Part shown: one piece after another, positions 1 to 9,600 of the stretch
How positions within the stretch are numbered: position 1 is the first letter of the stretch
Layout of the letters: each line of letters opens with the position of its first letter
Assembly (NCBI RefSeq): GCF_005047595.1
Contig: NZ_SUPL01000001.1
Location: 310,001-374,000, forward strand
Source: Pontimicrobium aquaticum
GTDB taxonomy: Bacteria; Bacteroidota; Bacteroidia; Flavobacteriales; Flavobacteriaceae
Reading direction: 5' to 3'
Length of the DNA stretch: 64,000 nucleotides
The notes under the pieces: model-generated
Seen by the model: only the letters and a program-made list of their open reading frames with translations
What the model was told of the DNA's origin: nothing
The model's database searches: none
Program-made: the position numbers and the translations under genes

Positions 1-117
1 CATGGACAACAAATTCTAGAAATCCCAGCTAGCAATCAATCTTTATCAAATATTCAAGATTTTATTGATTTTGCAAGAGATAATTACGATATTGAAATCC
101 GTTTTAGACCTGAATAA
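1..117 (+). CDS. C-terminal tail of a truncated protein, possible toxin domain
   Basis: The first base is already inside an open frame that runs to a TAA at 115-117 and encodes the last 38 residues of a protein whose beginning lies outside the window. The tail ends DIEIRFRPE and contains the segment IQDFIDFARDNYDIEIRF. I do not recognise a named family from so short a piece. The position, only 2 bp before a small stand-alone gene of immunity-protein size and next to an integrase, fits the C-terminal toxin domain of a polymorphic (RHS/CDI-like) toxin. That function is inference only; the reading frame itself is clear. Confidence 0.6.
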   Translation, partial: HGQQILEIPASNQSLSNIQDFIDFARDNYDIEIRFRPE

Positions 118-119
118 TT

Positions 120-581
120 ATGAAACTACTTCCTGAAATAAAACTAATATTAGAAAACATAAAATTTGAAAACACTTATAGAACCATTTCTAAGAACTAT
201 TCTGTAGATAAAGAAGAAATGTTAGAAAACCATTCTATTGAAAAAGTTTTATCAATTTTTAAATCTTTAAACTATAGTTTTAAATATAATAAAAAGGAAA
301 AATTTTATGGTCTTAACCAAAGTGTTGAAGATTACCTCTTCACTTTCAATATTTCATTAAGATATGGTATAGTAGAGTTCATTTGGGCACTTCGTAAAAA
401 TGGTGAGTTAATTACACTGGGGGGACCTTGGGCTTTTATTATTAGATTGTTAAACAATGGAGATAAGGCTAATATAAAAAAGCCATCTTTTAGTAATTAT
501 GAAGATTTGGAATCTATTTTAAAAGAAGGCTTGTCTTTGTATGAAGATTTTAAATTAGAAGTCTTAAAGATAGAACCTTAA
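120..581 (+). CDS. hypothetical protein, candidate immunity protein
   Basis: This gene encodes 153 residues and starts 2 bp after the stop of the partial upstream frame, so the two are almost certainly co-transcribed. It has no signal peptide or membrane segment and should be cytoplasmic. The N-terminal half is rich in Lys and Glu; a central hydrophobic/aromatic block (FIWALRKNGE, then GGPWAFIIRL) resembles the mixed alpha/beta core common in immunity proteins. I cannot name the family. The close coupling to an upstream large-protein tail and the island-like location make an immunity role plausible. It could equally be a generic accessory gene. Confidence 0.6.
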   Translation: MKLLPEIKLILENIKFENTYRTISKNYSVDKEEMLENHSIEKVLSIFKSLNYSFKYNKKEKFYGLNQSVEDYLFTFNISLRYGIVEFIWALRKNGELITLGGPWAFIIRLLNNGDKANIKKPSFSNYEDLESILKEGLSLYEDFKLEVLKIEP

Positions 582-654
582 TAAGTTAGGTTTAATATTA
601 GATTAAAATCTAAATGCCTAGTGTGGATTGACTTTTCTACCCTTAAACAAATGA

Positions 655-679
655 AAAGGGAAGTTAACTACTTCCCTTT
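655..679. terminator. bidirectional hairpin terminator between the immunity-like gene and the integrase
   Basis: A perfect 10-bp stem, AAAGGGAAGT with ACTTCCCTTT, surrounds a 5-nt loop. On the + strand it is followed by a T-rich stretch (TTCTTTTTAT). The hairpin overlaps the last codons of the integrase (stop at 664-666), so it would end transcription from the left and lie at the 3' end of the integrase message. Confidence 0.65.
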
Positions 680-1851
680 ATTCTTTTTATTTCTTTAGCA
701 ATCCTACTTTCTACAACCTTACCATAATGGTCTTGTGTAGTCTGTAATTTAGAATGACCTAATAGCTTACTTACAATTTCCATTGGCACATCATTAAATA
801 ACAACACAGTACTGGCAAAGGTCTTTCTGGCTATGTGATGTGTTAAATTAAACTCTATACCGACCACATTAGCTATTTCCTTTAAATAAACATTAAACTT
901 AGTATTAGACATTCTAGGGAGCACATAATCGCTTTCACTACTATATAACTCCATTATAGCTTTAGCCTTTGGTAATAATGGCACTTTAAAGTTCTTCTTG
1001 GTCTTCTGCCTATTAATGTTAATCCACAACTCTCCATCAAATTCTGTAGTGAATTGATTCTTCTTTAAATTACTCATCTCACTAAATCCTAATCCAGTAT
1101 AACAGCAGAACACAAACATGTCTTTTATCTGTTGAATCCTAACAATAGAAAAAGTAGTTTCCTCTAGTTTTTTAAGTTGCTCTGGATTTAAAAAAACTAT
1201 AGGTTTTCTCACTGTTTTAGGTCTATACAACATAAACGGGTCTTTACTTAAATAATCCTCTGCAACTGCAAACTTTATCACCTTTCTGAACCTCTGTACA
1301 GCCTTATTTAAGGTGCTTTGTTGGAACTTCTTCTCCACTTTAAGGAAATACACATAATCATCTATAAAATTGCTTCTAAGAGCCTTTAATTTGATATCTT
1401 TTTGCTTGTATTTATGCTTAATAAAGTCCTTTAAATGCTTACCTGATTCTAAGTACTTTTTATAGGTTACTTCTTGAATATCTATGCCTATTAGTTTCTT
1501 TATTCTTTGGCTGTGCATATCATACACTTCTACTACTCCACGTTCTTTTTTAAGTGGTTTTCCTTTGTACTGCATATAGATATCATGTACATCAAAGTTC
1601 ACTTCATTAACCTGTAGAAATAAAAAAGCCTGATTAAGTTTTGTTCTTATCAGGCTCAGTTGAGTGTTTATTAGTTCTGCATCTAGTTCAGGTGGTTCTA
1701 CTAACTGTTTTTTAGAGTTCCAGTTATTTGGGTTGATGAATTTTCCTGTTGAGAATTCTTTACGTTCTAGTTTATATGTAATTCTACATTTTAGAGCAGA
1801 ACTTCCTTTTTTATTATTTCTACTACGTACTAATAGAAACAATATTTTCAT
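664..1851 (-). CDS. tyrosine-type site-specific recombinase (integrase)
   Basis: This encodes a phage/transposon-type integrase of about 395 residues. An N-terminal arm-binding region (MKILFLLVRSRNNKKGSSAL) is followed by a SAM-like core-binding domain (about 105-205) and the catalytic domain. Catalytic residues visible, numbered from the chosen start: Lys283 in the beta-hairpin, His339-x-x-Arg342 (HIAR), His366 (LLGHSKLQTT) and the nucleophile Tyr376 (DHYGKV). The position normally held by the first catalytic Arg (TGLR) is Gly255 (TGLGFSEMSNL), as in IntDOT-like Bacteroidetes recombinases, which also lack it. The start at 1851 is chosen because family members begin at the MKILF-like motif; an upstream in-frame ATG at 1926 would add 25 atypical residues. 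It lies on the 3' side of tRNA-Asp, a common target type. Confidence 0.9.
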   Translation of the reverse strand: MKILFLLVRSRNNKKGSSALKCRITYKLERKEFSTGKFINPNNWNSKKQLVEPPELDAELINTQLSLIRTKLNQAFLFLQVNEVNFDVHDIYMQYKGKPLKKERGVVEVYDMHSQRIKKLIGIDIQEVTYKKYLESGKHLKDFIKHKYKQKDIKLKALRSNFIDDYVYFLKVEKKFQQSTLNKAVQRFRKVIKFAVAEDYLSKDPFMLYRPKTVRKPIVFLNPEQLKKLEETTFSIVRIQQIKDMFVFCCYTGLGFSEMSNLKKNQFTTEFDGELWININRQKTKKNFKVPLLPKAKAIMELYSSESDYVLPRMSNTKFNVYLKEIANVVGIEFNLTHHIARKTFASTVLLFNDVPMEIVSKLLGHSKLQTTQDHYGKVVESRIAKEIKRIKGSS

Positions 1852-2057
1852 ATCATATTTATTCATTGTTTTGATTATTAAATTGTTAGAAAAAAAGGTG
1901 TGCATTTTAGAAAAGAGAAAAGACACCTAATTACACACCTGAGCAATATCTTTTAAAACAGTTTTACATGTTTTTTGTTATTAAGTTATGGACACTACGG
2001 AAATTGGATTTTAATGTCCTTTTATGAAAGAGCCCTTTGGTTTAACTTGTATTTCAA

Positions 2058-2282
2058 ATGAGATTAATAACAAAAATACTTGGCTTAATTTCTCTATACT
2101 TAATCATATTATTTATGATAGGAATAGGCTTTTCAGGCATACTTTCTATATGGGTAGATAACTCATTTGAAATTATTTTCCAAAACATGATAAACCCAAT
2201 GATAATGGTCTTTACACCATTTTACATATACTATATTTTACCTGAAAAAATAAGAAAGAAGATTAAAGATATTTTTAAATAA
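2058..2282 (+). CDS. small membrane protein, unknown
   Basis: A 74-residue frame with ATG start encodes two strongly hydrophobic stretches (about residues 5-33 and 44-62) and a basic C-terminus (PEKIRKKIKDIFK), the pattern of a small inner-membrane protein with its tail in the cytoplasm. It lies alone between the divergent integrase and the tRNA-Asp gene. No family is recognised, and no clear TAnnTTTG promoter is seen directly upstream. It may be an orphan of the mobile element or a spurious frame; its composition favours a real membrane protein. Confidence 0.45.
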   Translation: MRLITKILGLISLYLIILFMIGIGFSGILSIWVDNSFEIIFQNMINPMIMVFTPFYIYYILPEKIRKKIKDIFK

Positions 2283-2330
2283 CCTTATAAAAACAAAAAA
2301 GCCTCTCCAATAAAGGAAAAGCTTCTCAAA

Positions 2331-2368
2331 GGTCTGTTTCCAGACTACTTGACACATTTCTGTGTCAC
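2331..2368. other. two small adjacent hairpins beside tRNA-Asp
   Basis: Two short perfect inverted repeats occur in tandem: GTCTG/CAGAC (2332-2345) and TTGACACA/TGTGTCA with a TTTC loop (2349-2367). They lie between the small membrane gene and the tRNA terminator. They could be remnants of an element end or recombinase-binding arms; nothing directly shows which. Confidence 0.35.
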
Positions 2369-2389
2369 AACACAACTAATCTTTGTCGC

Positions 2390-2420
2390 TAAAAAAAAGC
2401 CCCAACTGGGTCGGAGCTTT
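2390..2420 (-). terminator. terminator of the tRNA-Asp transcript
   Basis: Read on the - strand, AAGCUCC and GGGGCUU pair over 7 bp (one G-U) and are followed by a run of eight T. The G-U pair would be a C-A mismatch on the other strand, so the hairpin is strand specific and fits the tRNA transcript, whose 3' end is 11 bases upstream. Confidence 0.7.
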
Positions 2421-2431
2421 AAGCAATCTTG

Positions 2432-2505
2432 CGGTCTGGACGGGACTCGAACCCGCGACCCCCTGCGTGACAGGCAGGTATTCTAACCAGCTGAACTACC
2501 AAACC
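2432..2505 (-). tRNA. tRNA-Asp (anticodon GTC)
   Basis: The 74-nt gene folds as a complete cloverleaf on the - strand. The acceptor stem is GGTTTGG with CCAGACC (one G-U), and the D arm contains AGTTCAGCTGGTTAGA. The anticodon arm CCTGC-CTGTCAC-GCAGG gives anticodon GTC, the T arm is CGCGGGTTCGAGTCCCG, and the discriminator base is G. CCA is not encoded. The G discriminator and GTC anticodon both identify Asp. The gene's 3' end faces the integrase, making it a candidate attachment site. Confidence 0.96.
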
Positions 2506-2585
2506 GTTGCGTTATTGCGGTTGCAAATATACATTGCATTTTTTATAACACAAATCTTTTTTAAAAAATTTTCAATAAAATCTCC

Positions 2586-3515
2586 CTAAACAAATTTTTG
2601 TCGTTCTAACATATAGGTTGTTAGCACCTTATTAAAACTCTCATTTATATCAGCCTCAAAATATTTTATTTGATACTGCCCACACTTAAGCTTAATATTG
2701 TTAAAATATCGCGCCACTGCTTTTTCATAGTTCTCCTTAATGTTTTCAGCATATAAATCAATATACTCGCCTGTTTCAACATCTACAAATCGTTTAGGGG
2801 CATTATCAAAATCGAAATTAAATTCCTTTTCTTTATCCATCACATGAAACAGAACAACTTCATGCTTATTATACTTTAAATGCCTTAAAGCATCAAAAAG
2901 TTTAACATCATCAATCCCATCTTGAAACATATCTGTAAACAAAAATATTAGTGAACGTCTGTGAATTTTTTCTGCTATTTGATGAAGATATTCGTAAGTA
3001 TTAGTTGTTTTTTGAACAGATTTTGAAACAACCATTTTACTTAACTGGTCTAATAACATTCTATGATGACGTTCACTCCCTTTTTCAGGTGAATAATAAT
3101 CGTAGGTATTACTATAAATACTTAAACCAACAGCATCTCGTTGTTTTTTTAATATATGCATAATGGATGCAGCAGCTAATGCTGAAAACCCTATTTTATT
3201 TAGCGAATCTATATTAAACTCCTTGAACTCTGGATAATGCATGGAGCTACTATTATCAATAATTAAGTGACACCGCAAATTAGTTTCTTCGTCGTATCGC
3301 TTAGTAAACAACTTGTCAGTTTTAGCAAATAATTTCCAATCTATATGGCGTGTACTTTCACCTCGATTGTATATTTTATGCTCCGCAAATTCTGCCGAAA
3401 ACCCATGAAACGGACTTTTATGCATGCCAGCTATAAAGCCTTCAACCACTTGTTTAGCTAGTAATTCGAGATTTTTAAATCCTGAGGTTTTATTTACTTC
3501 GTCTCTTAAATTCAT
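2586..3515 (-). CDS. DUF58 domain protein (vWA-like)
   Basis: This 309-residue cytoplasmic protein matches the DUF58 family, which contains a von Willebrand A-like fold and usually accompanies MoxR ATPases. Visible family signatures are GMHKSPFHGFSAEFAEHKIY, the block RHIDWKLFAKTDKLFTKRY, and the metal-site-like DNSSSMHYP at about residues 107-115. The start codon overlaps the stop of the upstream peptidase gene (TAATG), so the two are translationally coupled. No moxR or bat genes are adjacent in the window. The exact role of DUF58 proteins is unsettled. Confidence 0.88.
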   Translation of the reverse strand: MNLRDEVNKTSGFKNLELLAKQVVEGFIAGMHKSPFHGFSAEFAEHKIYNRGESTRHIDWKLFAKTDKLFTKRYDEETNLRCHLIIDNSSSMHYPEFKEFNIDSLNKIGFSALAAASIMHILKKQRDAVGLSIYSNTYDYYSPEKGSERHHRMLLDQLSKMVVSKSVQKTTNTYEYLHQIAEKIHRRSLIFLFTDMFQDGIDDVKLFDALRHLKYNKHEVVLFHVMDKEKEFNFDFDNAPKRFVDVETGEYIDLYAENIKENYEKAVARYFNNIKLKCGQYQIKYFEADINESFNKVLTTYMLERQKFV

Positions 3516-6091
3516 TATTCTTTGATGCTTTCAAAAATAGTTTGTGCTCTAAAAATTGGATCTGATGCTTGAAGCAACTTGTTTTTTAATATAGAACTAA
3601 AATCAGGGTTTTCACTTAAAAACTCTTCAATAATCGTTTTCGCATACGCTGAATTATATCTTCCTATAGTACTACTAAGCCATCTTTTTGGAAAAAATAT
3701 ATCTCCAGTAAGTTGAATTTCTTCCAACAACTCTAAACTTTTCTTTAAATGTTTTTGCCCACTTTCTTGACGTAATGGATGATGTATGTTTCCCAAAGCA
3801 TTTAATACCCAAGATTCTTTTGCTCTGTTTTTAGCATCTTTAAACGATTCGAATAATTTGTCGCGTGTTGTTTCATCATTTGATAGGGATGGTAATAAAA
3901 ATTTGAAACGTTCCAACTTATCAGGATTAGTGATTTGTATTTCGGCTGTTTTTAAAATATTTTGTGTTTCTGGGTGATTATATAACGCTAATGTTGATGC
4001 CAAATTGGTGTAATCATCTTTATTTAATTTTAGATCTTTAATGTTGGTTGTTTTACTCCAAATGGCGTATAAAAAATCTTGCCCTTTGTTTGAATAGGCT
4101 ACCGCTTTATAAAGACCGAATAGTGACTTTTTAATTCCTGAGGTTTCTGTTCCTTCTAATCGTTGTCTAACATCTGTCTCTAAAGCTTCTTGAACATTAT
4201 CCCTTTCCTCTTTGGTTAAATATGTCCAAAAAATACTTTGTAGTTTTCCTGAAATCAATCGTACTAAAACTTCTTCCTGCTCTTCTAAAACTGCTCGTTT
4301 AAATAATTGATAGGTCTCAATTGGTGCTACGTCATTATTCAACGTTTTTTCATATAAATTAACATAAGAATAGCCTCTTGCAACTTCATCTTTAAGATTT
4401 AATATAGCATTTAAACTTTTGTTTTGAACCGGAAAAACACCATAACCAAATCCGTTGTAATTATAAATTATATCTAATGGTCTTTGCAATCCAATGGCCT
4501 CTTTAATAGTAATGTCCTTATTTTGCATTGCTACGTTTATCACGTGAATCGAATCTTTATATACAAGTCCAATCTTAAATTTTTGTGGCCAAATTTTATC
4601 GCTTTTATCTTCAGCTTTTTGACTTATAGTAAAGTTGGAAATCGTGTTATTTGATGTGTAATTAATATCGTCAGTAAAAATTGGTCGCCCTGATTGATTT
4701 ACCCAAACATCGCTCCAAGCTTTCATATCAACCTCTGTTTTCTTATCAAGAATAGACACCAATTCATTCCAATCGGCATTTCCATTTGCGTAGGTTTTAA
4801 TATACTCCTGTATGCCTTCCTGAAAAGCTTGTTTTCCCATAGTAGCCTCCAGTTGTCGCATCATAATTGGCGCTTTGTTGTAAATAATATTCCCATATAA
4901 AGAGCCAGCATTTTTTAGATTGCCTAAGTGTTGACGAATAGGTGTTGCTCCTTGTGTACGGTCTTCGGCGTAAGCACTAGAATAGTGTGATAATACAAAC
5001 TGCAAATCGTGATTAAACTCTGGAAAACTAGGATTGGCTATTTTATCTGCCATAAAATTGGCAAATACTTCTTTCATCCAAACATCGTTAAACCATTTCA
5101 TAGTCACTAAATCTCCAAACCACATATGTGACACTTCATGGGCTATTAACTTCCCTCTACCTAACTTAGAGCTTTTAGTAGCTGTTTCGTCTAAAAACAG
5201 AACTGGTTCTCTATACTGTATTGCTCCAACATGCTCCATGCCTCCATATTGAAATCCTGGAATGGTAGCAAAATCTAATTTTTGAAACGGAAATTTATAA
5301 TTGGTATAATCTTCTAAAAAACGAACTGCTTCATAATGCAGTCTGAAAATTTCTGGAACACTAGCTATGATTTTTGCAGAATCGGTTTCTCGATATAACA
5401 AATTCATTTTAAAATCGTCAATGGTTTTTTGACTCGTCTCGAAAACACCTGCAACAAATGAGAATAAATACGTACTCATTTTATCGGCAGGATGGTATAT
5501 ATGCCTAGTTGTATTTTCTTCTGTAATAGTTTCTTGCAACAATGCGCCACACAATACTTGCCAATCTTTTGGAGCCGAAATGTTTAAGTGATAAACCGCT
5601 TTTAAATCTGGTTGATCAAAACATGGAAACAATGTACTTGCTCTATCTGGCACTAATAAGGTATATAAATATTCTTTGTTCCTATTTAATGATAATTCGC
5701 CAGCATTAAAGTTAATTTCAATAGTATTTTTTCCTTGTTTTAAGTGTGTAGCATCAATTATTAAATGCTCATTTTCATGCTTTATATCAATATCATCTTC
5801 ATTAGCATTAACATTTAAAAGCAATGACTTGTCTGCATTGAAATCTAAAATAAGTGGTTGTTGTAGGTTATTAATATTGACTTCCAATGTTAACTTTGAA
5901 ACGACAGGTTTACCTAGCGATTCTGGTATATTAAAGGTTAAATAATACTCGATATTTGAAAGTTGCTCTGCTCTAAATTCAGCCAAATCTAACGAAATAC
6001 CTTTTGCTAATAACTCTGTTTTGGTGGTTGTATTATTATTACATGCTACCAAAAAAAGGGCTAAAAGCCCTAAATATATTTGCTTCATCAT
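3515..6091 (-). CDS. M1 family zinc aminopeptidase, lipoprotein
   Basis: The 858-residue product is a gluzincin aminopeptidase that removes N-terminal residues from peptides. A lipoprotein signal (lipobox LVAC, Cys17) predicts export and membrane anchoring. Family signatures are all present: the exopeptidase motif GGMEH (283-287), zinc motif HEVSH (318-322), and the third zinc ligand Glu341 in NDVWMKEVFANF. The C-terminal ~350 residues form the helical ERAP1_C-like region. Full length for the family. Two adjacent Met codons begin the frame, and either may be used. The DUF58 gene follows with a 1-bp overlap. Confidence 0.93.
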   Translation of the reverse strand: MMKQIYLGLLALFLVACNNNTTTKTELLAKGISLDLAEFRAEQLSNIEYYLTFNIPESLGKPVVSKLTLEVNINNLQQPLILDFNADKSLLLNVNANEDDIDIKHENEHLIIDATHLKQGKNTIEINFNAGELSLNRNKEYLYTLLVPDRASTLFPCFDQPDLKAVYHLNISAPKDWQVLCGALLQETITEENTTRHIYHPADKMSTYLFSFVAGVFETSQKTIDDFKMNLLYRETDSAKIIASVPEIFRLHYEAVRFLEDYTNYKFPFQKLDFATIPGFQYGGMEHVGAIQYREPVLFLDETATKSSKLGRGKLIAHEVSHMWFGDLVTMKWFNDVWMKEVFANFMADKIANPSFPEFNHDLQFVLSHYSSAYAEDRTQGATPIRQHLGNLKNAGSLYGNIIYNKAPIMMRQLEATMGKQAFQEGIQEYIKTYANGNADWNELVSILDKKTEVDMKAWSDVWVNQSGRPIFTDDINYTSNNTISNFTISQKAEDKSDKIWPQKFKIGLVYKDSIHVINVAMQNKDITIKEAIGLQRPLDIIYNYNGFGYGVFPVQNKSLNAILNLKDEVARGYSYVNLYEKTLNNDVAPIETYQLFKRAVLEEQEEVLVRLISGKLQSIFWTYLTKEERDNVQEALETDVRQRLEGTETSGIKKSLFGLYKAVAYSNKGQDFLYAIWSKTTNIKDLKLNKDDYTNLASTLALYNHPETQNILKTAEIQITNPDKLERFKFLLPSLSNDETTRDKLFESFKDAKNRAKESWVLNALGNIHHPLRQESGQKHLKKSLELLEEIQLTGDIFFPKRWLSSTIGRYNSAYAKTIIEEFLSENPDFSSILKNKLLQASDPIFRAQTIFESIKE

Positions 6092-6120
6092 ACGACTATA
6101 AAAAGTAAGAGGTATTAAAA

Positions 6121-6157
6121 ATAGAAAAGGTTTGGCGCATTGCCAAACCTTTTCTAT
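6121..6157. terminator. terminator downstream of trxA
   Basis: A perfect 16-bp inverted repeat (ATAGAAAAGGTTTGGC with its complement) closes a 5-nt loop and has A/T tracts on both sides. It lies between trxA and the peptidase gene, both on the - strand, so it should end the trxA transcript. Confidence 0.8.
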
Positions 6158-6179
6158 AAGCTTATTTGTTAAATTTTAC

Positions 6180-6497
6180 TTATAACAATGAATCGATTGC
6201 TTCAGTATATGCATTTTTAGGTGCAACACCAACTTGTCTCCCTACTACTTCTCCATTTTGAAATACTAAAACTGTTGGGATGTTTCTAACACCATACTTA
6301 GCAGCAAATTCTTGATTTGCATCTACATCTACTTTACCAACAACAGCTTTACCATCGTATTCCTCACTTATTTGGTCAATGATTGGTCCAACCATTCTAC
6401 ATGGTCCACACCAAGCAGCCCAAAAATCTACCATTACTGGTTTGTCGCTTTTTAAAACCGTTTCTTCAAACGTTGCATCTGTTATTTCTAATGCCAT
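6180..6497 (-). CDS. trxA: thioredoxin
   Basis: This 105-residue cytoplasmic protein is a classical thioredoxin, reducing protein disulfides with electrons from thioredoxin reductase. The active site WCGPC is intact (Cys30, Cys33), followed by the cis-Pro segment IPTVLVFQNGE and the conserved Gly pair of the last strand. Length and start (MALEITDATFEETV) are typical. The gene has its own promoter and terminator and is therefore monocistronic. Confidence 0.97.
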   Translation of the reverse strand: MALEITDATFEETVLKSDKPVMVDFWAAWCGPCRMVGPIIDQISEEYDGKAVVGKVDVDANQEFAAKYGVRNIPTVLVFQNGEVVGRQVGVAPKNAYTEAIDSLL

Positions 6498-6536
6498 AAT
6501 ATGTTTATTTAATGTATTTTATTACTGATTTATATG

Positions 6537-6571
6537 CAAAATTAGTCAAAAATTTTACCAAAGCTTACAAA
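6537..6571 (-). promoter_or_regulatory. promoter of trxA
   Basis: Read on the - strand, TTTG at 6568-6571 is followed 23 bp later by TAATTTTG at 6537-6544. This matches the Bacteroidetes -33 TTTG and -7 TAnnTTTG elements at the upper end of the usual spacing, about 40 bp before the trxA start. Confidence 0.6.
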
Positions 6572-6618
6572 GACACTATTTGTTTTGCTTATTTCAAGAT
6601 TGATTGATGTTATAAAGC

Positions 6619-9600
6619 TTAATTCAACTTATAAAACACTTGTTGACTTTCTAATTCTTCAAGTAACTCTTGAGAAATTCTAACCTTTTGTTTACGACTA
6701 GGCATTTGCAGCTTTATTTGCTCTTTGTTATCGTAAATCACAAAGTTTAAATGATGATTTCCTTCATGCATTCTCAACAACTCCTTAATACTTTTTATGC
6801 GTTCTTCTTTTATATCTTTTATATCGAATTGAATAGATAGTTTCTTAGCATACGTATCCAAAACATCATGCAATAACTGGAAATTATTAAACTGAATTCT
6901 CGGGTCGCTCTTTTTGCCAGTTTCCCTATTTACCCAACCTTCTTTAATAAAAGCTCTTACATACACAAAATTACTTACCATTAAAAAATGCCTAAACTTT
7001 AAATACTCTTCCCCAAAAATTCTGAATTCAAACGAATCCATATAGTCTTCAATAGTAAATAGTGCCCACCCTTTTCCTTGCTTACTCACACGATGTTGCA
7101 CATCGGTTACCACACCTCCAAAGGTTAGTTCTCTATTAACATAACTATGCAAATCTTTAAACAAAGACACTTCAGCATTACAAAAGGTGTTCATTTCTAT
7201 TTTAAAATCATCTAAAGGGTGACCGGAAATATATATACCCACCACCTCCCTTTCTCTAGCAAGTTTTTCCATGGTTCCCCATTCTTCACAAGGAGGCACT
7301 TCTGGTTCTGGAATTTGCACATCACTAGCCTCTCCAAATAAACTCACTTGCGCTGAATTTTCGCTTTCTTGATATTTATTGGCATATTTAATTGTTTTTT
7401 CTAAAAATGTAATACCATCTCCTGTATCGTGAAAATATTGTGCACGATGTGTCTCTTTAAAACAATCAAACCCTCCTGCATTGGCTAGATTTTCAAAAGC
7501 TTTTTTATTGGCTGCTCGCAAATCGATTCGTTTAGCAAAATCGAAAATAGATTTATAGTGACCATCTTTTTTTCTATTCTCTACAATAGTTTTTACAGCA
7601 CCATGACCAACACCTTTTATAGCTCCCATCCCAAAGCGAACGGCATTATCTTGGTTTACCGAAAATTTATAATACGATTCATTCACATCTGGCCCAAGTA
7701 CATTTAATTTCATACGCTTGCATTCCTCCATAAAGAAGGTTACCTGCTTAATATCGTTCATGTTGTTTGACAACACCGCTGCCATATATTCGGCTGGATA
7801 ATGCGCTTTTAAATAAGCTGTTTGATACGCTATCCATGCATAGCACGTAGAATGCGATTTATTGAAAGCATAACTTGCAAAAGCTTCCCAGTCTTTCCAA
7901 ATTTTCTCAAGCTTCTTCTTATCCATTCCTTTTGCAGCTGCTTGGTCTATAAATTTAGGTTTCATTTTATCAAGTACAGCTTTTTGTTTTTTACCCATGG
8001 CTTTACGTAGCACATCGGCTTCACCTTTGGTAAAATCTGCTAGTTTTTGAGATAAGAGCATTACTTGCTCTTGATAGACTGTAATACCATAGGTTTCCTT
8101 AAGGTATTCTTCCATTTCCGGAAGATCGTACTCAATGTCTTCGTCACCATGTTTACGAGCAATAAAGCTTGGAATGTATTCCATTGGCCCTGGACGATAC
8201 AAGGCATTCATCGCAATAAGGTCATCAAAAACCGTAGGTTTTAAATCCTTCATATGCTTTTGCATTCCTGGGGATTCGTACTGGAAAATCCCAACCGTTT
8301 CCCCTCTTTGGAATAGCGCATAAGTATCTTCGTCATCTATCGGAAAATTATCAGGTTCCAGCTCAATACCATGTTTTGCCTTTACAATTTTGACCGTATC
8401 CTTTATAAGTGTTAAGGTTTTAAGGCCAAGGAAATCCATTTTCAACAGTCCAGCATCTTCCACAACTGAGTTATCAAATTGTGTGACATACAAATCGGAA
8501 TCTTTTGCTGTAGCTACAGGCACATAGTTGGTAATATCACTAGGCGTAATAATGACACCACAAGCATGAATTCCTGTATTTCTAACGGAGCCCTCTAAAG
8601 TTCTTGCGAGATTAACCGTTTCGGCTTCTAGGTCTTCACCATCTGCAATATTTAGTAATTGGTTGACTTTTTCTAAATCTTCGGCTCTAAATTTTTTACT
8701 TAATTCCTTTTCATCTAAACCAAAAATTTTATTCAATTTAGACATTGTTGGAATAAGCTTTGCTATTCTATCGGCATCAAATAATGGTAAATCCAACACT
8801 CTTGCGGTATCACGAATGGAGGACTTTGCAGCCATGGTTCCATACGTGATAATTTGCGCTACTTGATTAGCTCCATATTTATTAATTACATAGTCCATAA
8901 CACGACCTCTCCCTTCATCATCAAAATCGATATCAATATCAGGCATACTCACACGATCTGGGTTTAGGAAACGCTCAAAAAGTAAATCGTACTTTAAAGG
9001 ATCAATATTAGTAATCCACAAGCAATAAGCCACCACAGACCCAGCTGCCGAACCACGACCAGGACCAACAGACACATCCATGTTTCTTGCTTCTCGAATA
9101 AAGTCTTCAACAATTAAGAAATATCCTGGATATCCTGTGTTTTCAATGGTTTCTAGTTCAAAATCCAATCGCTCTTGAATCTCTTCTGTGATTTCCCCAT
9201 AGCGCTTTTTGGCACCTTCATACGTTATGTGCCTTAAATATGCATTTTCGCCTCGTTTACCACCATCAACCAGATCTTGATCATCTTTAAACTCATCTGG
9301 AATACTGAACTCAGGTAACAAAACGTCTCTCGCTAATTCAAATGCTTCAACTTTGTCAACAACTTCTTGAATATTAATGATAGCCTCAGGAGCATCCTTA
9401 AACAACGCTTTCATTTCATCAGAAGACTTAAAATAATACTCTTGATTTGGCAAACCATAACGGTAACCGCGACCTCTACCTATTGGAGTGCCTTGTTTTT
9501 CACCATCTTTAACACATAGCAAAATATCATGCGCATTGGCATCTTCTTGCTCACAATAGTAGTTATTATTAGTAGCAACTAGCTTAACGTTATGCTTTTT

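Noticed and set aside
1664-1930. 88-codon + strand frame opposite the integrase N-terminus
   Set aside because: Low-complexity hydrophobic translation of the opposite strand of a conserved domain.
2383-2589. 68-codon + strand frame across tRNA-Asp
   Set aside because: It is antisense to the tRNA gene and its terminator; its protein is a translation of structured RNA sequence.
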